Positions 43,881 through 52,860 of a stretch of 64,000 bases of DNA are shown in pieces. The stretch comes from Yoonia ponticola (GTDB lineage Bacteria; Pseudomonadota; Alphaproteobacteria; Rhodobacterales; Rhodobacteraceae): contig NZ_JACIJM010000001.1 in NCBI RefSeq assembly GCF_014199395.1, positions 124,001-188,000 on the forward strand. The letters run 5' to 3'. Each line of letters begins with the position of its first letter. Positions within the stretch are counted from its first letter, which is position 1. The position numbers and the translations under genes are program-made. The notes under the pieces are model-generated. The model was given only the letters and a program-made list of their open reading frames with translations. It ran no database searches and was not told the origin of the DNA.

Positions 43881-45971
43881 TTACGCGTTGGGTGCGTTTG
43901 CCGTTTTTGCTGATGGCGCGGCGGGCTTAATGGCGCTGGCGTCAAATGAGGTTTGTAATCGCAAGAGTGGCACTGGTTTCGAGAAATAATACCCTTGGAC
44001 TTGCGTGCATCCTTCGGCAAGCAACCAATCGTATTCTGCTTGTGTCTCGACACCTTCGGCGACTGCCGTTGCGCCGACTTGTTTTGCCAAGGTTAAGATC
44101 AGTTGGATGATCGGGCCGGACTCGGGCAGTTGACTGACGAACGACTTGTCAATTTTGATGCAGTTCAGTGGAAACCGCGAGATATAAGACAAGTTTGAAT
44201 ATCCGGTCCCGAAGTCATCAATCGCAATCCGGTACCCCATCTCGACGATTTCCTGCAGCTTTTCAGCGATTTTATTGTGGTCGCCAAACAGAACGTTCTC
44301 GGTGATTTCGAGTTCGATTTTATGGCGCGGAAAGCCGGGTGTTTTTGTGAACGCCTTCAACGCGTCCATCAGTTGGGTGCCCTGAAACTGGCGCGGGGAA
44401 ATGTTGATAGAGACGCCCATGTCGATGCCGGCATTTGCCCATGCCAAGGCTTGCTTGCAGCCTATGTCCAAGACGATTTTGCCTAAATCTTCGATCATGC
44501 CGGTTTCTTCGCAGATCGGTATGAAATTATCTGGCATGATGAGCCCGCGATCTGGATGTTCCCAGCGCACGAGAGCCTCAACCGAGACAGTTTGCCCGTT
44601 TGGCAGATGGACGCGCGGCTGGTAGTGCAGGATAAATTCGTTTTGCGCGATGCCGCGTCTGATATCTGCTTCGATCAAGCGCCGTTCTTTGTCGATGGCA
44701 CCGATTTCCTCGTTGAAATAAGTCGCCTGATCTCGGCCGGATTGTTTTGAAACGTACAGGGCGATGTCCGCGTTGCGCAGCGCTGTGTCGAATTCAATGC
44801 CGTGCGGTTCAAAGGTCGTGACGCCGAGGCTGACTGTGACGTTCACATGGGTCGCGGCGTTGCGGATCGGTTCGCCAAAGGCGCGTTGCAATTCGTCGAT
44901 TTTGTTGGAAATGTCGTCGGGGGAGGTTGCATCGTGCAGAAGAATGACAAATTCATCGCCACCGAGACGCCCAAGCAGGTCATCGTTTCGCAGCAATTTA
45001 CGTGCGCGATGCGCTAGTTTTTTCAACACGATGTCGCCCATCTCGTGGCCGATTTCGTCGTTTATTGTCTTAAATTTATCGATGTCAAAGTACAAAAGAG
45101 CGCACTTGCCTGAGTTGGTGGTCATCAGGGTGTCGAAATGTTGCTGGATATAGTTGCGGTTGTAACATCCTGTCAGTTGATCACGATCCGCGAGATACCG
45201 TGCTTTGTCCTTCGCGACTTTGAGTTCGCTCACGTCGGTCGCTGTGACAAGGACTGCTGGTTTGCCCGTGACCGCGTCCAGACACCGTTTCGCTGAAATA
45301 TCATACCACCGCGCGCCAATTCCGGTGTGGGCTTGGGTGACGAGCCGATGTTCGCCGGTATTGTGGATCGCAGCCATGACATTGTCGTAGTCGGTGCGAT
45401 CCATGAATATGTCAGAGAAGACGTGTTGTGATCCGACGGCTGCGTTGCGCGCGGCGGGGTTCATGTAAAGCAAGTCACCGTCCATCGCGTATTGGGTGAT
45501 CATGACGTCGGTGTGCAGCAACGCTTCGGCGCTGCGAATGTTTTCGGGTTCTGCCTCGGACCCGTCTAGCACCTCGCAAAACATAGCCATGCGACCGCCG
45601 TCCAGTCGAATGCCGCTGTAGGCGACCATGACGCTAGTTGGTTGGCCGTTCGGATATAACGTCCATTGTTCGGTGAATACGGAATCGTATTCGATAAAAT
45701 CTACTTGGTATTGCTGCAATCGCCGCTTTACCGCGGGGGACATGTTCTGGCTTAGATCGCGGGCGCAGAGTTCTTGTTCGTTGTTGGCCTGCCATAGCAT
45801 AAAGGCGGGCGCGTTCGCGAAGACGATGCGCGAATTGTCGATGTCGAATACCCAAACGGGTGCCTTGAGACGCCGGATGAGGGAAAATCGATCTTGGATT
45901 GCCGTATCTAGGCCAGTCGCGGGACCAGCGCATAGCGTTGTTGATGAAGGTTCGATGCGTATGTTTTTCAC
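43881..45971 (-). CDS. PAS-GGDEF-EAL cyclic-di-GMP signalling protein
   Basis: A 696-residue cytosolic protein. Two PAS-like sensor regions (residues about 25-140 and 150-260) are followed by a GGDEF domain with an intact LGRLGGDEFVILL loop near 350 and an EAL domain (about 435-680). The EAL part has VEALVRWEHP, ITENVLF, DDFGTGYSNL, KIDKSFV and AEGVET, so all main metal and catalytic residues appear present. Both diguanylate cyclase and phosphodiesterase activities are therefore possible. No RxxD-type I-site is obvious. There is no membrane segment, so it senses a cytoplasmic cue. It stands alone. Confidence 0.92.
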   Translation of the reverse strand: MKNIRIEPSSTTLCAGPATGLDTAIQDRFSLIRRLKAPVWVFDIDNSRIVFANAPAFMLWQANNEQELCARDLSQNMSPAVKRRLQQYQVDFIEYDSVFTEQWTLYPNGQPTSVMVAYSGIRLDGGRMAMFCEVLDGSEAEPENIRSAEALLHTDVMITQYAMDGDLLYMNPAARNAAVGSQHVFSDIFMDRTDYDNVMAAIHNTGEHRLVTQAHTGIGARWYDISAKRCLDAVTGKPAVLVTATDVSELKVAKDKARYLADRDQLTGCYNRNYIQQHFDTLMTTNSGKCALLYFDIDKFKTINDEIGHEMGDIVLKKLAHRARKLLRNDDLLGRLGGDEFVILLHDATSPDDISNKIDELQRAFGEPIRNAATHVNVTVSLGVTTFEPHGIEFDTALRNADIALYVSKQSGRDQATYFNEEIGAIDKERRLIEADIRRGIAQNEFILHYQPRVHLPNGQTVSVEALVRWEHPDRGLIMPDNFIPICEETGMIEDLGKIVLDIGCKQALAWANAGIDMGVSINISPRQFQGTQLMDALKAFTKTPGFPRHKIELEITENVLFGDHNKIAEKLQEIVEMGYRIAIDDFGTGYSNLSYISRFPLNCIKIDKSFVSQLPESGPIIQLILTLAKQVGATAVAEGVETQAEYDWLLAEGCTQVQGYYFSKPVPLLRLQTSFDASAIKPAAPSAKTANAPNA

Positions 45972-46189
45972 GGAGAATGTCGCTATCCAGCCAAATGAAA
46001 TGGTAAAGCATCACTCTGGCCAAGCTCAAGCAGTTGCTTGATCGCAGCATGAAATCGCGCTCGTTCGTTCTTTTTAGTGTCTGCCAGAAGTGTAAATTCA
46101 AAAGGTTAAGAAATGGTTATCCGTCACCAGAATAACCGTCACGTTGCGAAATGAAATTTTTTGGCGTTTGATCGCGTTGCCAAACCGAC
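45972..46189. other. Intergenic region before the cobalamin riboswitch
   Basis: No gene is supported here. It contains the upstream region of the GGDEF-EAL gene on the minus strand and, on the plus strand, the probable promoter of the corrinoid uptake operon. Together with the riboswitch it makes a 526-base gap between genes. Confidence 0.4.
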
Positions 46190-46400
46190 TGCTTTGTGGT
46201 TCGGTGTCGGGGATGGTTTCTGGCACCCAAAGCGGTGTCTGGAATGAAAAGGGAATACGGTGAGGAATAGCCAACAGGCGCCAAAACCGTGACTGCCCCC
46301 GCAACTGTAAGCGGTTAGCGACGCCTAATATGCCACTGAGACAGCTCTCGGGAAGGTTGGCCAAGCTTTGACCCGCGAGTCAGGAGACCTGCCATCAGAT
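46190..46400 (+). ncRNA. Cobalamin riboswitch
   Basis: The B12-box parts occur in order: GGGAATACGGTG (about 46248), GACTGCCCCCGCAACTGTAAGCGG (46291 onward, quoted only in part as the core GCCCCCGCAACTGTAAGCGG), GCCACTGAGA, GGGAAGGTTGGCC and the closing CGCGAGTCAGGAGACCTGCC. It lies in front of the corrinoid uptake genes and should lower their expression when adenosylcobalamin is abundant. A small hairpin (TTCGGAC/GTCCGAA, 46410-46427) next to AAGGAG may be the expression platform that masks the ribosome-binding site. Confidence 0.93.
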
Positions 46401-46438
46401 GTAACACATTCGGACGGGGCGTCCGAAGGAGACAGCTG

Positions 46439-46519
46439 ATGATGGATTTGATCCAGACCCACTTCTGTTTGCTCGACCCGCCCCGCGGGAGCATTTGGTG
46501 CAAGCAACGCTATATCTGA
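46439..46519 (+). CDS. Short leader ORF downstream of the cobalamin riboswitch
   Basis: A 26-codon frame begins at ATG 46439, seven bases after AAGGAG, the best ribosome-binding site in the leader. It ends at TGA 46517-46519, overlapping the start of the next gene (GTG 46498) by 22 bases in another frame. The product (start MMDLIQTHFCLLDPP) has no known relatives that I recognise. It may couple translation of the downstream gene to the riboswitch. It might also be chance. Confidence 0.4.
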   Translation: MMDLIQTHFCLLDPPRGSIWCKQRYI

Positions 46520-47217
46520 TTTCGCAGTCCTACGTGAGCGGGCGCAATTTGCGTGGCGTCATGGATGGTCTGTGTGCCGCGACCTCTGGTCGTGCCGAAG
46601 CTGTGCGTCTGGAACGTGACGGCGAAAACATGTGGCAGGCATTGTCGCGGCTCACGTCCGAGGGTGCGTGCGAGATCACATTGCGGCCCGTTGGTCTTCC
46701 GTTTTCGCAAAGCCTGATGAAATGGCTGCCCGGTGCTGTCGGAGAATGGCTCGCGCGGGATGAGAACGCAGGTTGCACGCTGTGGTTGGCCGACGATAGT
46801 GCCACGGATACCGACATTTTAACGGCGATTGCGCATGCGCCCGTTTCCCGCACGCAGGTTCAGCCGAAAATCCAAGGCAGTATGGGCAATGGCTGGGATG
46901 CGCCGCCTGCACACGCACACCATATCCTTGTTTGTAATGGCCCGCGCTGCCACCTGCGCGACGCGCCTGATTTATTGGGGCTGTTGAAAGCCGAGATCAA
47001 CCGCTTAAGCATTGGTGACAATTGTCTACTCACATCAACGGGCTGTTTGTTTCCGTGCAACACGGGGCCTGTCGTGGTGGTTTATCCGCGTGGCGATTGG
47101 TTCCGACTGCCTGATGCCGCCGCTGTGCGCCGCTTTGCTGATGTGGTGTTGCGCCAGAATAAAGCCCTTCCCGAATTTCAAACTTTCAAGACCGGTGCAC
47201 CCTATGAGACTGCGTAA
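46498..47217 (+). CDS. Thioredoxin-like [2Fe-2S] protein of the cobalamin uptake operon
   Basis: A 239-residue soluble protein with two parts. Residues 1-130 are an alpha/beta region without obvious cofactor motifs (VSGRNLRGVMDGLCAATSG, AVGEWLARDEN). The C-terminal part (about 140-225) has ILVCNGPRCHLRDA and STGCLFPCNTGPVVVVYP, the C-x4-C plus C-x3-C ligand pattern of thioredoxin-like ferredoxins. GTG 46498 follows GGGAG with good spacing. The riboswitch puts it under B12 control. A role in reducing corrinoid cobalt or in cobalt chelation is plausible but not shown. Confidence 0.75.
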   Translation: MQATLYLISQSYVSGRNLRGVMDGLCAATSGRAEAVRLERDGENMWQALSRLTSEGACEITLRPVGLPFSQSLMKWLPGAVGEWLARDENAGCTLWLADDSATDTDILTAIAHAPVSRTQVQPKIQGSMGNGWDAPPAHAHHILVCNGPRCHLRDAPDLLGLLKAEINRLSIGDNCLLTSTGCLFPCNTGPVVVVYPRGDWFRLPDAAAVRRFADVVLRQNKALPEFQTFKTGAPYETA

Positions 47218-48145
47218 CTTTATCATGGCCGCCGCGATCTTGCCGATATCCGCCGCACCTGCCGCCGCACAAGAGGCGACAATCCAAAGCTGCGGTCAGA
47301 GCTACACTTACGATAAAGCACCTGCGCGTGCCGTGACGCTGAACCAGCAAGCGACCGAAGTCATGCTGGCGCTTGGCCTTCAGGATCGCATGGTTGGAAC
47401 CGCATATATGGACGACGAAATTCTGCCGCAATGGCGTGATGCTTATCATGAAGTCCCGATCTTGGCCGAGAAATATCCTGCGCGTGAAGTTGTGATTACC
47501 AGCGATCCGGATTTTTTGTTTGCGGGATTTGGCTCTGCGTTTTCGGAGGACAATCTGGGTGAACGAGAGAATTGGCACGATCTGGGGATCGGGACATATC
47601 TGGTAGATGCGTCCTGTGATTTGGCGCACCCCAAGGATGTGCCTCTGACGACAGCACCGATCGTGACGGACATCCGCACCATTGGCGATATTTTCGGTGT
47701 TGAAGACCGTGCTGAGGCGCTGATCACCGAGATCGAAGCGCGGCTTGACGCAGCAATGGTTGAAAACGCGGGACTTGGGCGAAGCGCGTTTATCTTCGAT
47801 AGCGGCAGTGAAACGCCATATTCCATCGGGTGCTGTGGCGGTCCGGGCCTGTTGGTCGAGACTGTTGGCCTGACGAATATCTCTGACGACGTTGAAGGCC
47901 GCTGGGTCTACCTAAGCTGGGAACGTGTTGTGATCAATAACCCCGACTTGATCGTCTTGATCGAAGCAGACTGGTCCACCGCCGCTGAAAAACGCGCCTA
48001 CATGGAAGCCGATCCGGTGCTGTCGCAACTGGATGCCGTGGTGAATGGTCGCTTTGTGACCCTACCGTTTTCGCAAACGGTTCTGGGGATGCAGTTCGCT
48101 GATGGGCTGGACAACCTGACCGCACAACTGGCCGCACTGGAGTGA
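47204..48145 (+). CDS. btuF: Corrinoid ABC transporter substrate-binding protein (BtuF-like)
   Basis: A 313-residue class III binding protein with signal peptide (residues 1-23, FIMAAAILPISAAPAAA). ARAVTLNQQATEVMLALGLQDRMVGTAY is the N-terminal lobe, a backbone helix links the lobes, and FIFDSGSETPYSIGCCGGPG belongs to the C-lobe. The family also includes ferric and heme receptors; cobalamin specificity is inferred from the riboswitch. It starts inside the end of the preceding gene. Confidence 0.85.
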   Translation: MRLRNFIMAAAILPISAAPAAAQEATIQSCGQSYTYDKAPARAVTLNQQATEVMLALGLQDRMVGTAYMDDEILPQWRDAYHEVPILAEKYPAREVVITSDPDFLFAGFGSAFSEDNLGERENWHDLGIGTYLVDASCDLAHPKDVPLTTAPIVTDIRTIGDIFGVEDRAEALITEIEARLDAAMVENAGLGRSAFIFDSGSETPYSIGCCGGPGLLVETVGLTNISDDVEGRWVYLSWERVVINNPDLIVLIEADWSTAAEKRAYMEADPVLSQLDAVVNGRFVTLPFSQTVLGMQFADGLDNLTAQLAALE

Positions 48146-48149
48146 TCTG

Positions 48150-49154
48150 ATGCGCTGCCAGTTCAAATTGACGATATTGGCCGTGATCATATTGATCGTA
48201 GCCATGTTGGCTGGCGTGTTTTTCGGCACGGCGGACGTGACGTGGGCGGATCGCTGGGCCGCGTTGACGGGCGCACCCGATGCACCGCGCACGCTGTCGT
48301 TGATCCTTTGGCAATGGCGGATGCCGCGCGTTTTGGTCGTGGCCATTGTTGGCGCGAGCCTCGCGCTGGCGGGTGTAATGATGCAAACCGTACTCCACAA
48401 TCCACTGGCGGACCCGTATTTGATGGGTCTCTCGTCGGGGGCATCGGCGGCTGCAGTGGGTGCGATTTTATGGTTGCCGTCGTGGGTCGCATCGACGTTG
48501 GGCGTGCCGTTGATTGCGTTTCTGGGGGCCGTCGGCGCGTTTGTCCTGACGCTGGGTCTGTCATATCGGCGCGGCACGATGATGTCGCCGTTGGTGGTCA
48601 TTCTAGCGGGCGTTGCGGTGTCGTTGATGTTCCAATCCATGACGGCGTTCTTCTTATATGTCGGCGATCCACATGCAACGCGCACGGCACTTGGCTGGCT
48701 TATGGGCACCGCGGCAGGGGCAACGTGGAGCGAGCTTTGGTTGCCGCTGGCCGCGTTATGCGGCGTCACCGTATTTGCATTGTCTCGGGCACAGAACCTC
48801 GATGCGTTATTGCTGGGTGATGAGCGGGCAACAGCGCTGGGCGTACCTGTGCGCGGATTGCGCGTCGTCGTGTTCTGCGCTGTGGCGTTGCTGGCTGGGT
48901 TGTCGGTCGCGATTGTGGGCATTGTCGGGTTTGTCGGCTTGATTGTGCCGCATATGGCGCGGCTATTGGTCGGCGGCCGGCACCTTGCGTTGATCCCGTT
49001 CAGCCTAATTCTGGGTGCGTTGGTCCTTGTCGTGGTTGATTTGATGTGCCGCGTGATGCTCGCACCCGAAGAAATGCCACTGGGCGTGTTGCTCGCGATT
49101 TTCGCAGCGCCGCCGTTCATTCTGATTTTAAGACGAGTACGCCATGCGTTCTGA
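48150..49154 (+). CDS. btuC: Corrinoid ABC transporter permease (BtuC-like)
   Basis: A 334-residue FecCD-family permease. RMPRVLVVAIVGASLALAGVMMQ near residue 50 and GFVGLIVPHMARLLVG near residue 255 are the conserved family segments, with about ten hydrophobic helices. It begins five bases after btuF. It should form a homodimeric channel, since only one permease gene is present in this operon. Confidence 0.9.
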   Translation: MRCQFKLTILAVIILIVAMLAGVFFGTADVTWADRWAALTGAPDAPRTLSLILWQWRMPRVLVVAIVGASLALAGVMMQTVLHNPLADPYLMGLSSGASAAAVGAILWLPSWVASTLGVPLIAFLGAVGAFVLTLGLSYRRGTMMSPLVVILAGVAVSLMFQSMTAFFLYVGDPHATRTALGWLMGTAAGATWSELWLPLAALCGVTVFALSRAQNLDALLLGDERATALGVPVRGLRVVVFCAVALLAGLSVAIVGIVGFVGLIVPHMARLLVGGRHLALIPFSLILGALVLVVVDLMCRVMLAPEEMPLGVLLAIFAAPPFILILRRVRHAF

Positions 49155-49896
49155 TCCGATGATTGAAATCGAAAACCTGAGCATCAAGCTGGGTGGTTTA
49201 CCCCGTGTCGATGATTTCTCTCTAAGCGTGCCCAAGGGTGCGTTTCACGGGCTGTTGGGACCAAACGGGGCGGGCAAGACGACGGTGCTGCGCGCATTGT
49301 ATCGGGCGCAGAAACCGGACAACGGTATTGTGCGGATCAACGGCAAGCCGCTATCGACATGGTCGCAGGCGGCATGGATGCGGACGGTTGGCGCGCTTGT
49401 GCAAGACGGGGGTAGCCTGCAAGGGCTGACGATCCGCGATGTTGTGGAAATCGGCATGATGAACCTGCCGTTAAGCGCAGGGGAACGGGATGCGCGTATC
49501 GCTGAGGCGTTGCAGATCGCCGGACTGGCTGAAATGGCGCAGGCGGAAGCGGCACTAGTGTCTGGCGGCGAGCGGCAAAAGACCCACATCGCGCAAATAC
49601 TGGCTCGTGCGCCAGAGGTCTATATTCTCGACGAGCCGAGCAACCACCTTGATCTTTGTTACCAAATTCTGCTGCTGGACGAGATCAAACGCCGTGGCAA
49701 AACAGTGATCGCGACGTTCCACGACCTGACTCTCGCGGCGCGGTACTGCGACACAATGACCCTGATGCGGGGTGGGCGACACATCGTAACTGGCACGCCT
49801 GAAGACGTGCTAACGCAAGATAATATGGCCGAAGTGTTCCGCGTGAAGGGGCAGCTGGAAAACGGCATGATGCGGATTGTCTCTGCCATCACCTAG
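49144..49896 (+). CDS. btuD: Corrinoid ABC transporter ATP-binding protein (BtuD-like)
   Basis: A 250-residue ATPase with Walker A GPNGAGKTT, Q-loop LVQDGGSLQGLTIRDVVEIGM, signature VSGGERQKTHIAQILA, Walker B VYILDEPSNHLDL and an H-loop in ATFHDLTLAARY. It overlaps the permease gene by 11 bases; an internal ATG at 49159 is a possible alternative start. It completes the BtuFCD-type importer. Confidence 0.9.
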   Translation: MRSDPMIEIENLSIKLGGLPRVDDFSLSVPKGAFHGLLGPNGAGKTTVLRALYRAQKPDNGIVRINGKPLSTWSQAAWMRTVGALVQDGGSLQGLTIRDVVEIGMMNLPLSAGERDARIAEALQIAGLAEMAQAEAALVSGGERQKTHIAQILARAPEVYILDEPSNHLDLCYQILLLDEIKRRGKTVIATFHDLTLAARYCDTMTLMRGGRHIVTGTPEDVLTQDNMAEVFRVKGQLENGMMRIVSAIT

Positions 49897-49953
49897 GCGT
49901 TGGATTTACCGTTTGTGCGTTCGGCGGCCCATTGGTAACGATCCTGTGAGGGG

Positions 49954-50400
49954 ATGTCTTACGTGATGCATTGGCTGACAGGTTTACAACGCATTTGGGC
50001 GCAGAGACGTGGTGCAACACCGCGACCTGCGGCGCGGATGTCTGTGTTCCTGACGTTGTTGCTCGCGTTGATGGTGTCCGGCACGGTGCCGCAAGGCTTT
50101 ATGAGGGACAGCCGCGCGGGTGGCATGGCGCTGGTTCTATGTACACCGGAAGGCCCCACCGAAGTCTGGTTAACCGCTGAAGGCGAAATCGAAGACGTCG
50201 CCCCGACGGATCATTCCTCAAACGACGCACCAGCTTGTCTGGCCGTTACGCTATCATTGGTTCTGGTGCAGGCTCAGCTTGATACGCTAGGCCGGACGGC
50301 AGAGTTCGCGCCTTACCGCACGACATTTATCGACCGTCGCAGCGCACTTGTCACAACGCATACACCGCTGCAGCCGCGCGCCCCGCCTGCAATCACCTAG
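49954..50400 (+). CDS. DUF2946-like protein, copper-linked
   Basis: A 148-residue protein. A basic N-terminal segment leads to one hydrophobic helix (MSVFLTLLLALMVSGTVPQGFM) and then an exported region with VLCTPEGP and ACLAVTLSL, which resembles DUF2946. That family often lies beside DUF1775 and copper chaperone genes. It starts 57 bases after btuD and could be read through from that operon or from its own promoter. The family's metal-binding Cys are partly present; function is not proven. Confidence 0.6.
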   Translation: MSYVMHWLTGLQRIWAQRRGATPRPAARMSVFLTLLLALMVSGTVPQGFMRDSRAGGMALVLCTPEGPTEVWLTAEGEIEDVAPTDHSSNDAPACLAVTLSLVLVQAQLDTLGRTAEFAPYRTTFIDRRSALVTTHTPLQPRAPPAIT

Positions 50401-50644
50401 ATTTCGCGGGACGCTTGGGTGTCTCTGGTTGTTGTAAGGCGCGTGTCGCACGCGCTGTCTTGATGACGGACGCTCGCATTTAACGCCATTCGTTTGCAGA
50501 TTTTCCAGCGCATTTGCGCGGACTGCTTCCGTTTGGCTGTCCTGCCCCAGCTTTTGGTTTTCACCCCAGCCATGTCGGCTGCGGTGTCAGGCCGAGCGGG
50601 CATCTCGGTCAATTTCACAACACTTTGCCCATTGGAGACATATT

Positions 50645-51172
50645 ATGAAAACTATCACAACAACACTCGCGGCAGTCGCATTGTCGTCGTCAGCCGCCTT
50701 TGGGCATGTCGCATTCGAGACGCCGCAAGCACCACAGGGGTCGACTTACCTTGGTGTACTGGGGATCGGACACGGTTGCGAAGGCGAGCCGACTGTGCGT
50801 GTTCGCGTTCAAATTCCTGAAGGCGTGATCGCGGTAAAACCTGTGCCAAAGGCCGGTTGGGACCTTGAGATCATCAGCGGTGAATATGAAAACAGCTATG
50901 ATTACTACGGCACCGCGCTATCCGAAGGCGTCAAGGAACTGGTCTGGTCAGGGTCGCTGGACGACGCGCATTTCGATCAATTCGCGTTTCGTGGTAAGCT
51001 GACGGATAGCTTGGTTGCGGGTGAGACGGTGTATTTTCCCGTCATTCAAGAATGCGACAACGGATCTTATAGCTGGGTGAGCACCGCAGAACACAGTGAC
51101 AACGACCACGATGGTGCAGACCCTGCGCCCGGTGTCTTGATCATCGAAGCGGACCCGCACGCGCACCACTAA
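50645..51172 (+). CDS. YcnI-family (DUF1775) periplasmic copper-binding protein
   Basis: A 175-residue protein with a signal peptide (residues 1-20, TTLAAVALSSSAAFG). Cleavage leaves His21 as the first residue (HVAFETPQAP), which YcnI proteins use as a single-His Cu(II) site with a nearby Glu; WDLEIISGEY and SYSWVSTAEH-like segments contain further fold residues. The C-terminal tail ends in DPHAHH and could also bind metal. Many relatives have a C-terminal membrane anchor, absent here. Neighbouring CopC or PCuAC genes usual for this family are missing. Confidence 0.85.
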   Translation: MKTITTTLAAVALSSSAAFGHVAFETPQAPQGSTYLGVLGIGHGCEGEPTVRVRVQIPEGVIAVKPVPKAGWDLEIISGEYENSYDYYGTALSEGVKELVWSGSLDDAHFDQFAFRGKLTDSLVAGETVYFPVIQECDNGSYSWVSTAEHSDNDHDGADPAPGVLIIEADPHAHH

Positions 51173-51179
51173 AGCAGCA

Positions 51180-51210
51180 CCCCGACCGGGCATCCGCAAG
51201 CCGGTCGGGG
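51180..51210 (+). terminator. Hairpin after the YcnI-family gene
   Basis: CCCCGACCGG and CCGGTCGGGG (10 bp, perfect) enclose an 11-base loop starting 7 bases after the stop. No T-tract follows, so termination may be weak. Confidence 0.5.
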
Positions 51211-51413
51211 ACATCGAATGTTGATACAAAACCGCCCCAGTGATTCTGTTTCTGACACTAATTTTGAGCGTATCCCCATCATTTCGCGGAAATTCCGTAA
51301 AAATTGTAGATTTAGTATGAGTAAATGCTGGTATTGTATTCGTGGATTCGGCTTTGAGTGTGCCAGAATTTGGTACGAAATTATTCTACATTGAAGTTTC
51401 TGGGAGGAACGTA

Positions 51414-52700
51414 ATGAAAAATCTGATGAACACGGCTTTGGGTCTGTCTTTGGTTGCGACGTCTGCTTTGGCTGACGGACACGCAAGTGAATTGACAATT
51501 GCGATTGTGAACAACGGTCACATGATCAACATGCAGAAGGTTGCAGAAGCCTACACCGAAGAAACTGGTGTTGCTCTGAACTGGGTATCTTTGGAAGAAG
51601 GCGTTCTGCGCGAGCAGGTCACTTCTGACACCGCAACAGGCGGCGGCCAATACGATATTATCAACATCGGTATGCAAGAAGCACCGATCTGGGGCGCTGC
51701 TGGTTGGATCGAACCGCTTGAGTTTAGCGACGAATACGACGTTGACGATTTGCTGCCAGCGATGCGCAATGGTCTGTCTGTAGATGGCACATTGTACGCG
51801 GCGCCATTCTACGGTGAATCGTCCATGGTGATGTACCGCAAAGATCTAGCCGATGCAGCTGGTGTTACGATTGCGGACAACGACAGCTGGGACAATGTCA
51901 AAGCGGCAGCCGCTGCGATGCACGATCCTGACAACGGCGTTTACGGTGCATGTCTGCGCGGCAAACCAGGTTGGGGCGACAACATGGCGTTTGTCACAAC
52001 CGTTGTGAACTCTTTCGGCGGCGCATGGTTTGATGCGGAATACCACCCAACACTGGATTCCGACGAGTGGAAATCTGCGATTGAATTCTACGTTGATCTG
52101 CTGGGCACATACGGCCCTCCAGGTTCCGAAGGGAACTCTTTCAACGAGATCCTCGCGCTTTATAACGAAGGCAAATGCGGCATGTGGATTGACGCCACAA
52201 TCGCGGCATCTTTCCTGACAGTTGACGGTGTTGAGTACGCACAATCACCAAACGCAGGTAACCCTGTCGGTGCGAACTGGTTGTGGGCGTGGGCAATGGC
52301 TGTGCCAACAGGCACAGAAAAGTCCGAAGAAGCACATGCTTTCATCGAATGGGCCACATCCAAAGCGTATATCGAAGCCGTCGGCAACCACGCTGATTTC
52401 GGCTGGAGCAAAGTGCCAACAGGTACACGTGCATCCACATACGCGATCCCTGAATTCCAAGAGGCTGCACCTTTCGCAGCAGCGGAAATGGCAGCGATTG
52501 AATCTGCGGCACCAGAAGCCACAGACCTCAAGCCATATGTTGGTGTTCAGTTTGCGTCGATCCCTGAGTTCCCAGAAGTGGGCACAGCAGTTGCGCAAGA
52601 AATCGCAGCGGCGCTGTCAGGTGCAAAATCTGTAGATGAAGCACTGGAAGCAGCACAATCTGCAGCGGACTCTATCATGTCCGAAGCTGGTTACTACTAA
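51414..52700 (+). CDS. smoE: Polyol (sorbitol/mannitol) ABC transporter substrate-binding protein
   Basis: A 428-residue family 1 periplasmic binding protein with signal peptide (residues 1-21, GLSLVATSALA). ELTIAIVNNGHMINMQKVAEAYTEETG is the N-lobe start, YDIINIGMQEAPIW and GSEGNSFNEILALYNEGKCGMW lie in the cleft, and the C-lobe has LWAWAMAVPTGTEK. The gene set (binding protein, two permeases, mannitol dehydrogenase, MalK-type ATPase) matches smoEFGK-mtlK of Rhodobacter, so a hexitol ligand is likely. GGGAGG precedes ATG 51414. A strong hairpin follows the gene. Confidence 0.88.
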   Translation: MKNLMNTALGLSLVATSALADGHASELTIAIVNNGHMINMQKVAEAYTEETGVALNWVSLEEGVLREQVTSDTATGGGQYDIINIGMQEAPIWGAAGWIEPLEFSDEYDVDDLLPAMRNGLSVDGTLYAAPFYGESSMVMYRKDLADAAGVTIADNDSWDNVKAAAAAMHDPDNGVYGACLRGKPGWGDNMAFVTTVVNSFGGAWFDAEYHPTLDSDEWKSAIEFYVDLLGTYGPPGSEGNSFNEILALYNEGKCGMWIDATIAASFLTVDGVEYAQSPNAGNPVGANWLWAWAMAVPTGTEKSEEAHAFIEWATSKAYIEAVGNHADFGWSKVPTGTRASTYAIPEFQEAAPFAAAEMAAIESAAPEATDLKPYVGVQFASIPEFPEVGTAVAQEIAAALSGAKSVDEALEAAQSAADSIMSEAGYY

Positions 52701-52716
52701 ACCCTCCCAAACGAAC

Positions 52717-52746
52717 GATGGTGGGCCCTGCATTGGGCCCATCATC
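52717..52746 (+). terminator. Hairpin between binding-protein and permease genes
   Basis: GATGGTGGGCCC (52717-52728) and GGGCCCATCATC (52735-52746) pair over 12 bp with one G-U around a 6-base loop. No T-tract follows, so it may stabilise the upstream mRNA rather than terminate. Confidence 0.6.
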
Positions 52747-52860
52747 CCCCCGTTAGATTTGATCGTTTCGCTTGACGCAGCCCATCGCTGGCTGTTCGCG
52801 AAACGCCCGCCCGATTTCTACGAGATTTACCGAACCCTGCGTTGAAAGGTGACCTGCGCT

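Noticed and set aside
48062..49120. Long minus-strand frame (352 codons) across btuC
   Set aside because: Antisense to a clear FecCD permease; composition (Asn/Thr/Ala) is typical of a reversed membrane gene.
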